A stretch of 31,637 nt of DNA from Lawsonibacter faecis (GCF_014287675.1 NZ_JACOPQ010000017.1:1-31637); one strand, 5' to 3'; counted from the first letter of the stretch, positions 21,278 to 28,486 are shown. Notes: generated by a model not told the origin, from the sequence alone. Program-made: numbers and translations.

Positions 21278-21910
21278 ATGAAACTGATTATGTTGGGCGC
21301 GCCTGGCGCCGGTAAGGGCACTCAGGGCGAAATCCTCAGTAAGAAGTTAGGTATCCCGACCATCTCCACCGGAAACATTCTCCGCGCCGCAGTGAGCGAG
21401 GGGACGCCGGTGGGCCGCAAGGCAAAAGCATTTATGGACGCGGGCAAGCTGGTCCCCGATGATGTCATTCTCGGCATCGTCGAGGAGCGGCTGGCCAAGC
21501 CGGACTGCGCGGGCGGCTATATCCTCGACGGCGTGCCCCGCACCATCGCCCAGGCGGAGTTTCTGGAGAACGACGGTGTGAAGTTCGACGCGGTCCTCTC
21601 CTTTGAAATCTCCGACGCCGAGATCGAAAAACGCATGACGGGCCGGCGCACGTGCCTCAAGTGCGGCGCCACCTATCATGTGGTGAACAACCCGCCCAGG
21701 ACCGAGGGCGTGTGCGACAAGTGCGGCGGCGAGCTGATCCAGCGGGACGACGATTCCGTGGAGACCGTCCGCCATCGCTTGGAGGTCTACCATGTTCAGA
21801 CCGAGCCCCTCAAGGGTTTCTACGAGGCGCGCGGCATCCTGAAGATGGTGGAGAACCAGCCCACCATCGAGGCAACCACCAAGGTGGTCCTGGAAGTACT
21901 GGGGATGTGA
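21278..21910 (+). CDS. adk: Adenylate kinase, zinc-LID form
   Basis: 210 residues from MKLIMLGAPGAGKGTQGEIL. Catalyses ATP + AMP to 2 ADP in the cytoplasm. The P-loop GAPGAGKGTQ is at residues 7-16. Conserved DGVPRTIAQAEFL and the LID follow. The LID carries a structural zinc site of four cysteines (CLKC ... CDKC, around residues 127-150), typical of Gram-positive enzymes. An in-frame TTG at 21254 inside secY is rejected because the P-loop would be displaced from its usual position. Only a weak ribosome site is seen; 16 nt after secY suggests coupling. Confidence 0.97.
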   Translation: MKLIMLGAPGAGKGTQGEILSKKLGIPTISTGNILRAAVSEGTPVGRKAKAFMDAGKLVPDDVILGIVEERLAKPDCAGGYILDGVPRTIAQAEFLENDGVKFDAVLSFEISDAEIEKRMTGRRTCLKCGATYHVVNNPPRTEGVCDKCGGELIQRDDDSVETVRHRLEVYHVQTEPLKGFYEARGILKMVENQPTIEATTKVVLEVLGM

Positions 21911-21914
21911 AGCA

Positions 21915-22682
21915 GTGGATATCATCTCTCTGAAATCCCCCCGGGAAGTTGAGCATATGCGCCGCGCCGGCCGGATTACCGCGCAGGCCCGCGAGCTGGC
22001 GGGCAAGCTGGTGCGCCCCGGCGTGACGACCCTGGAGATCGACACCGCAGTGCGCAAGTTCATCGAGGGCCAGGGGGCCCGGCCGTCATTTCTCAACTAC
22101 AACGGCTTCCCCGGCTCCGCCTGCATCTCGGTGAACGACGAGATCATTCACGGGATTCCGGGTCACCGGAAGCTCCGCGAGGGCGATATCGTCAGCATCG
22201 ACGTGGGTGCCTTCATCGACGGCTTCCACGGCGACTGCGCGGGCACCTTCCCCTGCGGGGAGGTAAGCCCGGAGGCGGAAAGGCTCATTGCGGTCACGCA
22301 GCAGAGCTTCTGGGAGGGCATGAAATTTGCCCGTCCGGGCTGCCGGGTGTCCGACATCTCCCACGCTGTTCAGCAGTATGTGGAGGCCAACGGGTGCACC
22401 GTGGTCCGCGAGTACGTGGGCCATGGTGTGGGCGCCAAGCTCCATGAGCCCCCGGAGGTTCCCAACTACGGAAGCGCCGGCCACGGCGTCCGGCTTCAGC
22501 CGGGCATGACCATTGCGGTGGAGCCCATGGTGAACGCCGGGCGGGCGGAGATCCGCCTGATGAAGGACGGCTGGACGGTGAAGACCGCCGACGGCTCGCT
22601 CTCTGCCCACTACGAAAACTCCATTCTCATTACCGACGGCGAGGTCCCCGAGATTCTCACCCGGCTGGATGGAGCGCTGTAA
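21915..22682 (+). CDS. map: Type I methionine aminopeptidase
   Basis: 255 residues. Removes the N-terminal methionine of new proteins. All five metal ligands are present at D96, D107, H170, E203 and E234, closely matching the E. coli numbering, with the GHGVGAKLHEPPEVPNYG motif intact. GTG start at 21915 (MDIISLKSPREVEHM), 4 nt after the adk stop. Its stop shares a base with the next gene. Confidence 0.97.
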   Translation: MDIISLKSPREVEHMRRAGRITAQARELAGKLVRPGVTTLEIDTAVRKFIEGQGARPSFLNYNGFPGSACISVNDEIIHGIPGHRKLREGDIVSIDVGAFIDGFHGDCAGTFPCGEVSPEAERLIAVTQQSFWEGMKFARPGCRVSDISHAVQQYVEANGCTVVREYVGHGVGAKLHEPPEVPNYGSAGHGVRLQPGMTIAVEPMVNAGRAEIRLMKDGWTVKTADGSLSAHYENSILITDGEVPEILTRLDGAL

Positions 22683-23002
22683 TGTCCGATTGCAGCGGCT
22701 GGATTGTCCGCTCCAAGGCGGGACACGACAAGGGGACGCTGCTGTGCGTGGTCGGCGAGGCGGAGGACTTTCTCCTCCTGGCGGACGGAAAGACGCGGAA
22801 AGCGGCGGCGCCCAAGCGCAAAAAGCGCAGCCACGTAGAAGTGGCAGATGCAGGTACGTTCGGCCATCCGGCCCTGGAAAAGCTCCGCGGCGGACAGCCG
22901 GTGTTCGACAGTGAACTCCGGCGCGCTCTGGCGGCGTTCCGGGACCAGTCCGATGGCGAGGGCGGCGGGAATTCCGCCGTCATGCAGCGGTCAAGGAGGT
23001 AA
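22682..23002 (+). CDS. KOW-domain RNA-binding protein (L14e-like)
   Basis: 106 residues. Residues 5-52 (GWIVRSKAGHDKGTLLCVVG, then FLLLADGKTRKAAAPKRKKR) form a KOW-type barrel with a basic loop. The remaining half is charged and probably helical or disordered (LEKLRGGQPVFDSELRRALA). Proteins of this kind occur between map and infA in many Clostridia, which supports a role in translation, but their target is not known to me. ATG overlaps the map stop by one base (TAATG). Confidence 0.85.
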   Translation: MSDCSGWIVRSKAGHDKGTLLCVVGEAEDFLLLADGKTRKAAAPKRKKRSHVEVADAGTFGHPALEKLRGGQPVFDSELRRALAAFRDQSDGEGGGNSAVMQRSRR

Positions 23003-23008
23003 TCACGC

Positions 23009-23236
23009 TTGGCAAAAGACGATATGATTGAGCTGGAGGGTGTCGTTGTGGAATCCCTGCCCAATACCACATTCCATGTGGACATCGGGACCAACGGGAA
23101 GCAGCACATCATTTTGGCACATATCTCAGGCAAGCTCAGAATGAATTTTATCCGAATCCTGCCGGGCGACAAGGTAACGGTGCAGATGTCTCCGTACGAT
23201 TTGACCCGCGGCAGAATTACCTGGCGTTCCAAGTAA
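23009..23236 (+). CDS. infA: Translation initiation factor IF-1
   Basis: 75 residues, an OB-fold protein that occupies the 30S A site during initiation. KDDMIELEGVVVESLPNTTF and ending RIYPYDLTRGRITWR-like segment (SPYDLTRGRITWRSK) are diagnostic; this copy has KLRMNFIRILPGDKVTVQ in the centre. The start is TTG at 23009, giving MAKDDMIE; AAGGAGGT lies 8 nt upstream. Confidence 0.97.
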   Translation: MAKDDMIELEGVVVESLPNTTFHVDIGTNGKQHIILAHISGKLRMNFIRILPGDKVTVQMSPYDLTRGRITWRSK

Positions 23237-23249
23237 GTATTAACGACCG

Positions 23250-23329
23250 CGTCAAAGACTCCCTCAAAGGCCTTGCCCTTTGAGTCATCACCCCGCGGGA
23301 AAGCGAATGATGCGGAGCTTGCTTTGACG
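23250..23329 (+). promoter_or_regulatory. Three-way-junction RNA candidate between infA and rpmJ
   Basis: An outer helix CGTCAAAG (23250-23257)/CTTTGACG (23322-23329) can extend by CCG/CGG past a bulged A. It encloses two hairpins: CTCAAAGG (23263-23270)/CCTTTGAG (23277-23284), and CATCA (23286-23290)/TGATG (23308-23312). The structure ends about 20 nt before the rpmJ ribosome site. A closed multibranch fold like this is what ribosomal-protein leader RNAs look like. Confidence 0.55.
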
Positions 23330-23364
23330 ACGGGGCCATTCAGGCATTCAGGAGGTTAACTGAT

Positions 23365-23478
23365 ATGAAGGTAAGACCGTCCGTGAAGCCCATGTGCGAG
23401 AAGTGCAAGATCATCAAGCGCAAGGGCAAAGTCATGGTCATTTGTGAGAACCCCAAGCACAAGCAGAGACAAGGTTAA
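23365..23478 (+). CDS. rpmJ: 50S ribosomal protein L36 (bL36), zinc-binding form
   Basis: 37 residues starting MKVRPSVKPMCEKCKIIKRK and ending in KHKQRQG. Zinc ligands C11, C14, C27 and H32 are all present. The smallest protein of the large subunit. CAGGAGG lies 9 nt before the ATG. Usual position before rpsM. Confidence 0.98.
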   Translation: MKVRPSVKPMCEKCKIIKRKGKVMVICENPKHKQRQG

Positions 23479-23496
23479 AAGGAGGCGCTGAAGAAT

Positions 23497-23865
23497 ATGG
23501 CAAGAATTGCCGGCATTGACCTGCCGAAGGATAAGAGAGTCGAAATCGGCCTCACCTATATCTACGGCATTGGGCGCACCAGCGCCAATAAGATCCTGGC
23601 TGAGGCCGGGATTAACCCTGACACCCGTGTGAAGGACCTGACCGACGCCGACGAGGCGAAGCTGCGCGAAGTCATCGGCAACGGCTACACCGTTGAGGGC
23701 GACCTGCGCCGCGACGTGGCGATGGACATCAAGCGCCTGACCGAGATTGGCTGCTACCGCGGTATGCGTCACCGCAGGGGCCTGCCCGTCCGCGGCCAGC
23801 GCAGCAAGACCAACGCTCGTACCCGCAAGGGTCCCAAGCGTACCGTCGCCAACAAGAAGAAGTAA
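23497..23865 (+). CDS. rpsM: 30S ribosomal protein S13 (uS13)
   Basis: 122 residues, normal length. MARIAGIDLPKDKRVEIGLT start, helix-two-turn-helix region, and RGLPVRGQRSKTNARTRKGP near the basic C-terminus. S13 contacts P-site tRNA and forms an inter-subunit bridge. AAGGAGG upstream. Confidence 0.98.
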   Translation: MARIAGIDLPKDKRVEIGLTYIYGIGRTSANKILAEAGINPDTRVKDLTDADEAKLREVIGNGYTVEGDLRRDVAMDIKRLTEIGCYRGMRHRRGLPVRGQRSKTNARTRKGPKRTVANKKK

Positions 23866-23877
23866 GGAGGGATACAC

Positions 23878-24279
23878 ATGGCTGCAAATACCAAGGGCAA
23901 GAAAGTGGTGCGCAAGCGCCGCGAAAAGAAGAACATTGAGAAGGGCGCCGTGCATATCCGCTCCTCTTTCAACAACACCATGGTCACTGTGACCGACGCC
24001 AATGGCAACGCCCTCTCCTGGGCCTCCTCCGGCGGCCTCGGCTTCCGCGGTTCCCGCAAGTCCACCCCCTTCGCCGCTCAGACTGCCGCCGAGACCGCCG
24101 CCAAGGCTGCCATGGAGCACGGACTGAAGACCGTCGAGGTCTACGTGAAGGGCCCCGGCGCCGGCCGTGAGGCCGCCATCCGCGCCCTGCAGGCGGTGGG
24201 CCTGGAAGTCACCCTCATCAAGGACGTGACTCCCGTGCCCCACAACGGCTGCCGGCCCCCGAAGCGCCGCCGCGTCTAA
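23878..24279 (+). CDS. rpsK: 30S ribosomal protein S11 (uS11)
   Basis: 133 residues, normal length. GAVHIRSSFNNTMVTVTDAN, LGFRGSRKSTPFAAQTAAE and the C-terminal PVPHNGCRPPKRRRV are diagnostic. S11 is part of the platform next to S7 and S18. AAGGAGG upstream. Confidence 0.98.
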   Translation: MAANTKGKKVVRKRREKKNIEKGAVHIRSSFNNTMVTVTDANGNALSWASSGGLGFRGSRKSTPFAAQTAAETAAKAAMEHGLKTVEVYVKGPGAGREAAIRALQAVGLEVTLIKDVTPVPHNGCRPPKRRRV

Positions 24280-24299
24280 CAGAAGGAGGAGAAACATTT

Positions 24300-24929
24300 A
24301 TGGCAAGATATACCGATGCGGTCTGCCGCCAGTGCCGCCGGGAGGGCCAGAAGCTCTTCCTGAAGGGCGACCGCTGCTATACCGACAAGTGCGGCGTGGA
24401 CCGCCGCCCCTTCGCCCCCGGCCAGCACGGCCAGGGCCGCAACAAGAAGCTCTCCGAGTACGGCATGCAGCTGCGTGAGAAGCAGAAGGCCCGCCGCTAC
24501 TACGGCGTTCTGGAGAGCCAGTTCCACAAGTACTACGAGATGGCCACCAAGCGCAAGGGCGTGACCGGCGAGAACCTCCTGAGCATTCTGGAGAGCCGCC
24601 TGGACAACGTGGTCTACCGTCTCGGCTTCGCCATGAGCCGTCCCGAGGCCCGCCAGCTGGTGGGCCACGGCCACTTCCTGGTGGACGGCAAAAAGGTTGA
24701 CATTGCCTCCTATCTGGTGAAGCCCGGACAGACCATCACCCTGAAGGACTCCAGCCGCAGCCTTGACAAGTTTAAGGCCAATCTGGAGGCCAACGGCTCC
24801 CGTCCCGCCCCCAAGTGGCTGGACTTCGATAAGAACACCCTCACGGCCAAGGTAGTGGCCCTCCCCGTCCGGGAGGATATCGACCTGCCTATCGAGGAGC
24901 ACCTCATCGTCGAGCTGTACTCCAAGTAA
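24300..24929 (+). CDS. rpsD: 30S ribosomal protein S4 (uS4), zinc-binding form
   Basis: 209 residues. Primary 16S-binding and assembly-initiating protein. Zinc cysteines C9, C12, C26 and C31 are present, unlike the cysteine-free forms of Bacillus and E. coli. RPFAPGQHGQGRNKKLSEYG and the S4 domain (SRLDNVVYRLGFAMSRPEAR) follow. In E. coli S4 represses the alpha operon; here rpsD lies directly before a structured spacer leading into rpoA. GAAGGAGG upstream. Confidence 0.98.
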   Translation: MARYTDAVCRQCRREGQKLFLKGDRCYTDKCGVDRRPFAPGQHGQGRNKKLSEYGMQLREKQKARRYYGVLESQFHKYYEMATKRKGVTGENLLSILESRLDNVVYRLGFAMSRPEARQLVGHGHFLVDGKKVDIASYLVKPGQTITLKDSSRSLDKFKANLEANGSRPAPKWLDFDKNTLTAKVVALPVREDIDLPIEEHLIVELYSK

Positions 24930-24940
24930 GAAATGCCGTA

Positions 24941-25058
24941 CGCTCATGCAGCTTAGCGGCTGCATGAGCGCGGTGTGGCTCTTAGATAGAGACTACCCTC
25001 GATTATTGGTGAGCTGAACTACCACTACCACGCGGCGGGTATAACCCAATCCGCCGCG
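24941..25058 (+). promoter_or_regulatory. Paired hairpins between rpsD and rpoA
   Basis: A perfect 12-bp stem CGCTCATGCAGC (24941-24952)/GCTGCATGAGCG (24959-24970) with a six-base loop lies 11 nt after the rpsD stop. A second perfect 8-bp stem CGCGGCGG (25031-25038)/CCGCCGCG (25051-25058) lies just before the rpoA ribosome site. Neither has a T-run, so these are not intrinsic terminators. They could be RNA processing sites or a feedback site for S4. Confidence 0.5.
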
Positions 25059-25077
25059 GCGAAAAGGAGGGTAACAT

Positions 25078-26025
25078 ATGGTAGAAATCGAAAAGCCGCG
25101 CATTGAATGTGTGGAAAATCCGGGTGACGGCTCCTACGGCAAATACGTGGTTGAGCCCCTGGAGCGCGGCTACGGCACCACCTTGGGCAACTCCCTGCGC
25201 CGCATCCTTCTCTCCTCCCTGCCCGGCACGGCGGTCACCTCCATCAAGATCGCCGGCGTCCAGCACGAGTTCTCCACCATCCCCGGTGTGAAGGAGGATG
25301 TGACGGAAATTGTCCTCAATGTGAAGGGCATCATCGCCAAGCTGCACAGCGAGGGCGTGAAGACGGTCTATATTGAGGCCAGCGGCGAATGCGAAGTCAC
25401 CGCCGGCGATATTAAGGCCGACGGCGAGGTCGAGGTTCTCAACCCCGATCTCCACATCGCCACCCTGGGCCCCGATGCCTCCCTCAATATGGAGCTGACG
25501 CTGTCCCACGGCCGCGGTTACGTGACCGCCGACCGGAACAAGGCCGCTCAGAACATCATCGGAGTCATCCCCGTGGACAGTGTGTATACCCCTGTGCGCA
25601 AAGTCAACTACACAGTGGAGAACACCCGTGTCCGGGACCTCACCGACTTTGACAAGCTGACTCTGGAGGTGTGGACCAACGGTACCATTACCGCCCGGGA
25701 TGCCGTGAGTCTGGGCGCCCGCATCCTCTGCGACCACTTCCTGCTGTTTACCGACCTCTCCGAGACCATGGGCAACAAGTCCACGGTGGTGGAGAAGGCC
25801 GAGGCCCAGCGGGATAAGGTCCTGGAGCTGACCATCGAGGAGCTGGACCTCTCCGTCCGTTCCTTTAACTGCCTCAAGCGCGCCAACATCAACACCGTGG
25901 AGGACCTGATCTCCAAGACCGAGGACGAAATGATGAAGGTGCGCAATCTGGGCCGCAAGTCCCTGGAAGAGGTCATCAACAAGCTGGCGATGATGGGCCT
26001 GAGCCTGGCCAGCGACGAGAACTAA
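25078..26025 (+). CDS. rpoA: DNA-directed RNA polymerase subunit alpha
   Basis: 315 residues, normal length. The N-terminal dimerisation domain (PLERGYGTTLGNSLRRILLS) and C-terminal domain that contacts UP elements and activators (ELDLSVRSFNCLKRANINTV, then KVRNLGRKSLEEV) are both complete. AAGGAGG lies 7 nt before the ATG. Confidence 0.98.
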   Translation: MVEIEKPRIECVENPGDGSYGKYVVEPLERGYGTTLGNSLRRILLSSLPGTAVTSIKIAGVQHEFSTIPGVKEDVTEIVLNVKGIIAKLHSEGVKTVYIEASGECEVTAGDIKADGEVEVLNPDLHIATLGPDASLNMELTLSHGRGYVTADRNKAAQNIIGVIPVDSVYTPVRKVNYTVENTRVRDLTDFDKLTLEVWTNGTITARDAVSLGARILCDHFLLFTDLSETMGNKSTVVEKAEAQRDKVLELTIEELDLSVRSFNCLKRANINTVEDLISKTEDEMMKVRNLGRKSLEEVINKLAMMGLSLASDEN

Positions 26026-26032
26026 ACCCGTT

Positions 26033-26172
26033 CCAGGGGGTATTGATTACCCCCTGGTTTCGCGCCCCGTGGCGTGAATGACCCGGAAGGCGGCCGTGGG
26101 CAAGTAACGTTCCCTCACGGCTGCGGGCAGTCCCCGCGCCTCGTGGGCGCTTTCCAGAGGGAGACCGCTCCC
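26033..26172 (+). promoter_or_regulatory. Structured leader between rpoA and rplQ
   Basis: The 211-nt spacer holds several hairpins. CCAGGGGGTA (26033-26042)/TACCCCCTGG (26048-26057) is perfect over 10 bp. GCGGCCGTG (about 26090-26098) pairs with CACGGCTGC (26116-26124) with one wobble. GCGGG/CCCGC (about 26123-26137) competes with the latter. GGGAG/CTCCC spans 26159-26172. A competing-helix arrangement before rplQ suggests a regulatory leader for L17; no promoter was seen inside. Confidence 0.5.
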
Positions 26173-26236
26173 TTCAGGACGAATTTTGAAAGGATTTCGC
26201 GTCTGAGTGCGTGAAACCTGTTTAGGAGTGTTTGAA

Positions 26237-26578
26237 ATGCCCGCACATCGTAAACTCGGCAAGCCTACCGATCAGCGTATGGCTATGCTGCGCGCCATGG
26301 TCACATACCTGTTGGAGAACGGCCAGATTAAGACCACCGTTACCCGTGCCAAGGAGGTCGCCCCCCTGGCCGAGAAGATGATTACCCTGGCCAAGAAGAA
26401 CGATCTGGCCTCCTACCGTCAGGCGCTGTCCTTCATCACCAAGGAGGACGTGGCCAAGAAGCTGTTCTCCGAGCTGAACCTGAAGTATCAGACCCGCGAG
26501 GGCGGCTACACCCGCGTGGTGAAGATCGGGCCTCGCCGCGGCGACGCCGCCGAGATGGCTATCGTCCAGCTGGTGTAA
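26237..26578 (+). CDS. rplQ: 50S ribosomal protein L17 (bL17)
   Basis: 113 residues from MPAHRKLGKPTDQRMAMLRA; normal Gram-positive length. YLLENGQIKTTVTRAKEVAP and GGYTRVVKIGPRRGDAAEMA are diagnostic. AGGAG lies 8 nt before this ATG; the frame is open 30 nt further up but with no family match. Last gene of the cluster: the ecf transporter, truA, rplM and rpsI genes that often follow in Firmicutes are absent here. Confidence 0.97.
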   Translation: MPAHRKLGKPTDQRMAMLRAMVTYLLENGQIKTTVTRAKEVAPLAEKMITLAKKNDLASYRQALSFITKEDVAKKLFSELNLKYQTREGGYTRVVKIGPRRGDAAEMAIVQLV

Positions 26579-26583
26579 TGAAT

Positions 26584-26636
26584 AAAGACCCCCGTGGGCT
26601 TTCCCGCATTTGCGGGAAAGCCCACGGGGGTCTTTT
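26584..26636 (+). terminator. Terminator of the S10-spc-alpha cluster
   Basis: A perfect 25-bp inverted repeat runs from AAAGACCCCCGTGGG (26584 on) to its mirror ending CCCACGGGGGTCTTT (26635), with only two unpaired bases at the centre, then T. Unusually long and stable, suited to stopping a highly transcribed operon. Confidence 0.95.
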
Positions 26637-26705
26637 GATTGATGGAATGGCGCGGCATGTAATATTTTGGGCCCCGGCTGCAAAGGCTAAGCCAGAGGTG
26701 ATAAC

Positions 26706-28154
26706 ATGGGGTCCATCTGGAGCGATACGACCTGTCTGGAGCCGCGCCCAGCCCTGTCCGGCGATCTGGAGGCGGAGGCGGTGGTCATCGGCGGCGGTAT
26801 GGCGGGTATCCTGACGGCATACTATCTGAAGGAGCGGGGCATTGAGTCCGTTGTCCTGGAGGCCGCGCGCATCGGCAGCGGGCAGACGCAAAACACCACA
26901 GCCAAGATCACGGCCCAGCACGGTCTGGTGTACGACAAGCTCCTCCGCACGGCGGGGGAGGAGAAGGCGCGGCAGTACGCCGCCGCCAACCAGCGGGCGG
27001 TGGAGGAGTACCGCCGACTGGTGCGGGAGAAGGGCATCGACTGCGACTGGACGGACTGTCCGGCCTATCTCTATTCCTCCAAGGCCGCCGAGCCCATGCG
27101 CATGGAGGCTGAGGCGGCCCGCCGCCTGGGGCTGAGCGCCGCTTTCACCGCTGAGACCGAACTGCCCTTCCAAGTAAAGGGCGCGGTGCGGCTTGACGGC
27201 CAGGCCCGGTTCCACCCGCTGCACTTCCTTAAGGCCATAGCCCGGGACCTGACCATCTATGAGAAGACCCGGGTGGAGACCGTGGAGGGCGGCGAGGTGA
27301 GAACCGCGCGGGGCACCGTCCGGGCCAAGCATATCGTCTTCGCCTGCCACTTCCCCTTCGTCAACGCGCCGGGATACTACTTCCTGCGAATGCACCAGGA
27401 GCGCAGCTATGTACTGGCTCTGGAGGGGGCGCAGAAGCTCAGCGGGATGTATCTGGGGACCGACGCCGACGGCTTGTCCTTCCGCCGGAGCGGGGAGCTT
27501 CTCCTCCTGGGCGGCGGAAACCACAGAACGGGGGAGAACACCGCCGGTGGGAAGTATGAGCTGCTGCGCCAGTCCGCCCAGCGGTTCTGGCCGGAGAGCC
27601 GCGAGAGCGCCCACTGGTCCGCGCAGGACTGTATGCCCCTGGACGGCATTCCCTATATCGGCCGCTTCTCCGGCTCCACGCCGGACTGGTATGTGGCCAC
27701 CGGCTTTGGGAAGTGGGGCATGACCAGCTCTATGGCGGCGGCCCTGCGCATCTCAGAGCTGGTGACAGGCGGAGAGGCGGCCGACAGCGCGGTTTTTTCC
27801 CCCAAGCGCTTTGACCTGCCCGCATCGGCTAAAAACCTGCTGGAGGACGGCAGGCAGGCCGTGAGGGGCCTTGCGCGCTCGCTGCTCACCCCGCCCAGGG
27901 CGGAACTGGAGGCGCTGGCGCCGGGCCGGGGCGGCGTTGTGGAGTGGGACGGGGAGAAGGCGGGCGTCTACCGCGACGAGGCGGGGGAGCTGTTCGTGGT
28001 TTCGGTCCGGTGCCCCCACCTGGGCTGCCAGCTGGAGTGGAACCCTGACGAGAAGACCTGGGACTGCCCCTGCCACGGCTCCCGTTTCGACTATCGGGGG
28101 CAACTCCTGGACGGCCCCGCCCAGGAGCACCTGCCCGCACGCCGGGAGGCGTAA
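26706..28154 (+). CDS. FAD-dependent oxidoreductase fused to a C-terminal Rieske [2Fe-2S] domain
   Basis: 482 residues. The N-terminal Rossmann motif AVVIGGGMAGILTAYYLKER (GGGMAG at 29-34) and the acidic LEAARIGSGQT that follows mark a D-amino-acid-oxidase-type FAD fold; CHFPFVNAPGYYFLRMHQER and YVATGFGKWGMTSSMAA lie further on. Residues about 405-475 form a Rieske domain with C436-x-H438 and C454-x-x-H457 (CPHLGC ... CPCHGS), so all four cluster ligands are present. The same two-domain layout is known in B. subtilis YhfW. The substrate is unknown; electrons probably pass between flavin and cluster. AGAGGTG lies 5 nt before the ATG. No clear own promoter; transcript seems to end at 28158. Confidence 0.9.
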   Translation: MGSIWSDTTCLEPRPALSGDLEAEAVVIGGGMAGILTAYYLKERGIESVVLEAARIGSGQTQNTTAKITAQHGLVYDKLLRTAGEEKARQYAAANQRAVEEYRRLVREKGIDCDWTDCPAYLYSSKAAEPMRMEAEAARRLGLSAAFTAETELPFQVKGAVRLDGQARFHPLHFLKAIARDLTIYEKTRVETVEGGEVRTARGTVRAKHIVFACHFPFVNAPGYYFLRMHQERSYVLALEGAQKLSGMYLGTDADGLSFRRSGELLLLGGGNHRTGENTAGGKYELLRQSAQRFWPESRESAHWSAQDCMPLDGIPYIGRFSGSTPDWYVATGFGKWGMTSSMAAALRISELVTGGEAADSAVFSPKRFDLPASAKNLLEDGRQAVRGLARSLLTPPRAELEALAPGRGGVVEWDGEKAGVYRDEAGELFVVSVRCPHLGCQLEWNPDEKTWDCPCHGSRFDYRGQLLDGPAQEHLPARREA

Positions 28155-28157
28155 GTG

Positions 28158-28188
28158 AAAGGCAGCTCCGCCAAACGGAGCTGCCTTT
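28158..28188. terminator. Shared hairpin terminator, convergent genes
   Basis: A 13-bp stem AAAGGCAGCTCCG/CGGAGCTGCCTTT with a five-base loop lies 4 nt after the oxidoreductase stop. Its distal arm overlaps the stop codon of the minus-strand microprotein candidate. The T-runs are short (TTT) in both directions. Confidence 0.75.
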
Positions 28189-28294
28189 AGCGGTCGCTGA
28201 CAAACCAGTCCGGGTCCATGCAAAAAATGAGGTCGTCCACGTCGCTGAGGGGCTCTTGCCGGTCGGCGCTCTCGCTGGAATTCTTCTCAGGCAT
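28187..28294 (-). CDS. Candidate 35-residue acidic microprotein
   Basis: A minus-strand ORF MPEKNSSESADRQEPLSDVD continues DLIFCMDPDWFVSDR and stops in the shared hairpin. AGGAGG lies 8 nt before the ATG, a stronger ribosome site than most shadows show. The product is strongly acidic (D/E about 10 of 35), with a hydrophobic-aromatic C-terminal patch and one Cys. It is too short to judge by family, and no clear promoter was found upstream (a TTGCAG near 28352 is the best -35). It fills the otherwise empty stretch between the oxidoreductase and the tRNA promoter. Confidence 0.45.
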   Translation of the reverse strand: MPEKNSSESADRQEPLSDVDDLIFCMDPDWFVSDR

Positions 28295-28417
28295 AGGCAG
28301 TTCCTCCTCTCTTTTTTTACTATGCACATATCAGTATATGCTGGGGCTGCAAAAAGATGCGAGGGACCTCCAGCGAAGGCTGTCGGAGAAAGGAGAAGGG
28401 TTTTTCCATGTTAGGGG

Positions 28418-28446
28418 TTGACAATCCGTGGCTGCTGTGGTATTCT
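28418..28446 (+). promoter_or_regulatory. Promoter of the tRNA pair
   Basis: A perfect TTGACA (28418-28423), a 17-base spacer and TATTCT (28441-28446) end about 40 nt before tRNA-Leu. Confidence 0.82.
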
Positions 28447-28486
28447 AATTGAGCACCAAAAAGCACGGATGACTGGAACGGCAAAT

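Noticed and set aside
19450..21321. A 623-codon minus-strand ORF opposite rplO and secY
   Set aside because: Mirror of GC-rich codon use in the real genes; His/Gly/Asp-rich low-complexity translation and no ribosome site.
26635..26665. Promoter TTGATT/TAATAT before the FAD-Rieske gene
   Set aside because: The spacer would be 19 nt (or 15 with TTGATG) and the -35 lies in the terminator tail; too weak to list.
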